Below are positions 63,941 through 64,000 of a stretch of 64,000 nucleotides of DNA, in pieces. Source of the DNA: G963662905 sp965230045 (lineage in GTDB: Bacteria; Bacteroidota; Bacteroidia; Bacteroidales; WRLA01). The stretch is from assembly GCA_965230045.1 (NCBI GenBank), contig OZ245940.1:2666001-2730000 (forward strand). Direction: 5' to 3'. The notes beneath the pieces were generated by a model, which worked only from the letters and a program-made list of their open reading frames with translations, ran no database searches and was not told the origin of the DNA. How positions within the stretch are numbered: the stretch's first letter is position 1; each line of letters begins with the position of its first letter. A program made the translations under genes and the position numbers.

Positions 63941-64000
63941 TTAATGCTCATTTTCATCGGGTAAGGGGATGTTCTCTTCTTCACATATTTCTTTGAGCTG
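63941..64000 (-). CDS. C-terminal end of an unidentified gene (5' part outside window)
   Basis: The minus strand reads an uninterrupted frame from the right edge to a TAA at 63941-63943, giving QLKEICEEENIPLPDENEH. The composition looks like a real acidic C-terminus, and the spacing of 84 bases before pyrG is normal. Too little is visible to name the product. Confidence 0.5.
   Translation of the reverse strand, partial: QLKEICEEENIPLPDENEH

Overview
The window looks like a chromosomal segment of a Bacteroidota bacterium. The signs are type IX secretion (T9SS) C-terminal sorting domains, a PorP/SprF-family protein, a TonB-dependent receptor with an N-terminal carboxypeptidase-like domain, WG-type repeats, a UVR-containing ClpC, and several upstream sequences that fit the Bacteroidota promoter pattern TTG-N19-TAnnTTTG. 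All identifications come from reading the sequence; no database search was run.

Region 1 (1-6.3 kb) is accessory DNA: the end of an IS66-family element, an AbiE-like type IV toxin-antitoxin pair, a membrane hydrolase, and an overlapping ATPase/PD-(D/E)XK-like nuclease pair that looks like an anti-phage module. Region 2 (6.5-15.6 kb) holds a WG-repeat protein, a GHMP sugar kinase, an endonuclease Q-like/UvrD helicase fusion, an orphan antitoxin-like protein, an Mrr-type nuclease and a membrane nucleotide cyclase. Region 3 (15.7-38.4 kb) is mainly housekeeping: etfB-etfA-acyl-CoA dehydrogenase, two unknown paralogues, clpC, gyrA, a TPR protein, a secreted M14 peptidase with PKD domains, pruA, an SRAP protein, and a sugar transporter/malQ pair. 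Two fold-back elements, each with its own perfect 8-bp target duplication, bracket one unknown gene.

Region 4 (38.4-47.7 kb) has a DNA/RNA endonuclease lipoprotein, an Rpn-type nuclease followed by a small gene duplicating its C-terminal tail, galM with an AraC-type regulator, a TonB-dependent receptor preceded by an FMN riboswitch and a terminator, and an SUMF1-like lipoprotein. Region 5 (48-61 kb) is an array of paralogous pairs, each a lipoprotein followed by a T9SS-sorted secreted protein. One secreted-protein gene is split by an IS1380-family element, and precise removal at the TTAA site restores a 491-codon frame. The last two pairs are a very recent 2.77-kb tandem duplication. The window ends with a Fic protein, a PorP/SprF protein and pyrG.

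The most interesting items are the mosaic lipoprotein/T9SS array, the riboswitch-controlled receptor (a candidate outer-membrane flavin importer), the Rpn tail gene (a candidate antitoxin), the ATPase-nuclease pair, the EndoQ-UvrD fusion, and a set of TTAA-flanked miniature elements sharing ends with the local IS1380 element.
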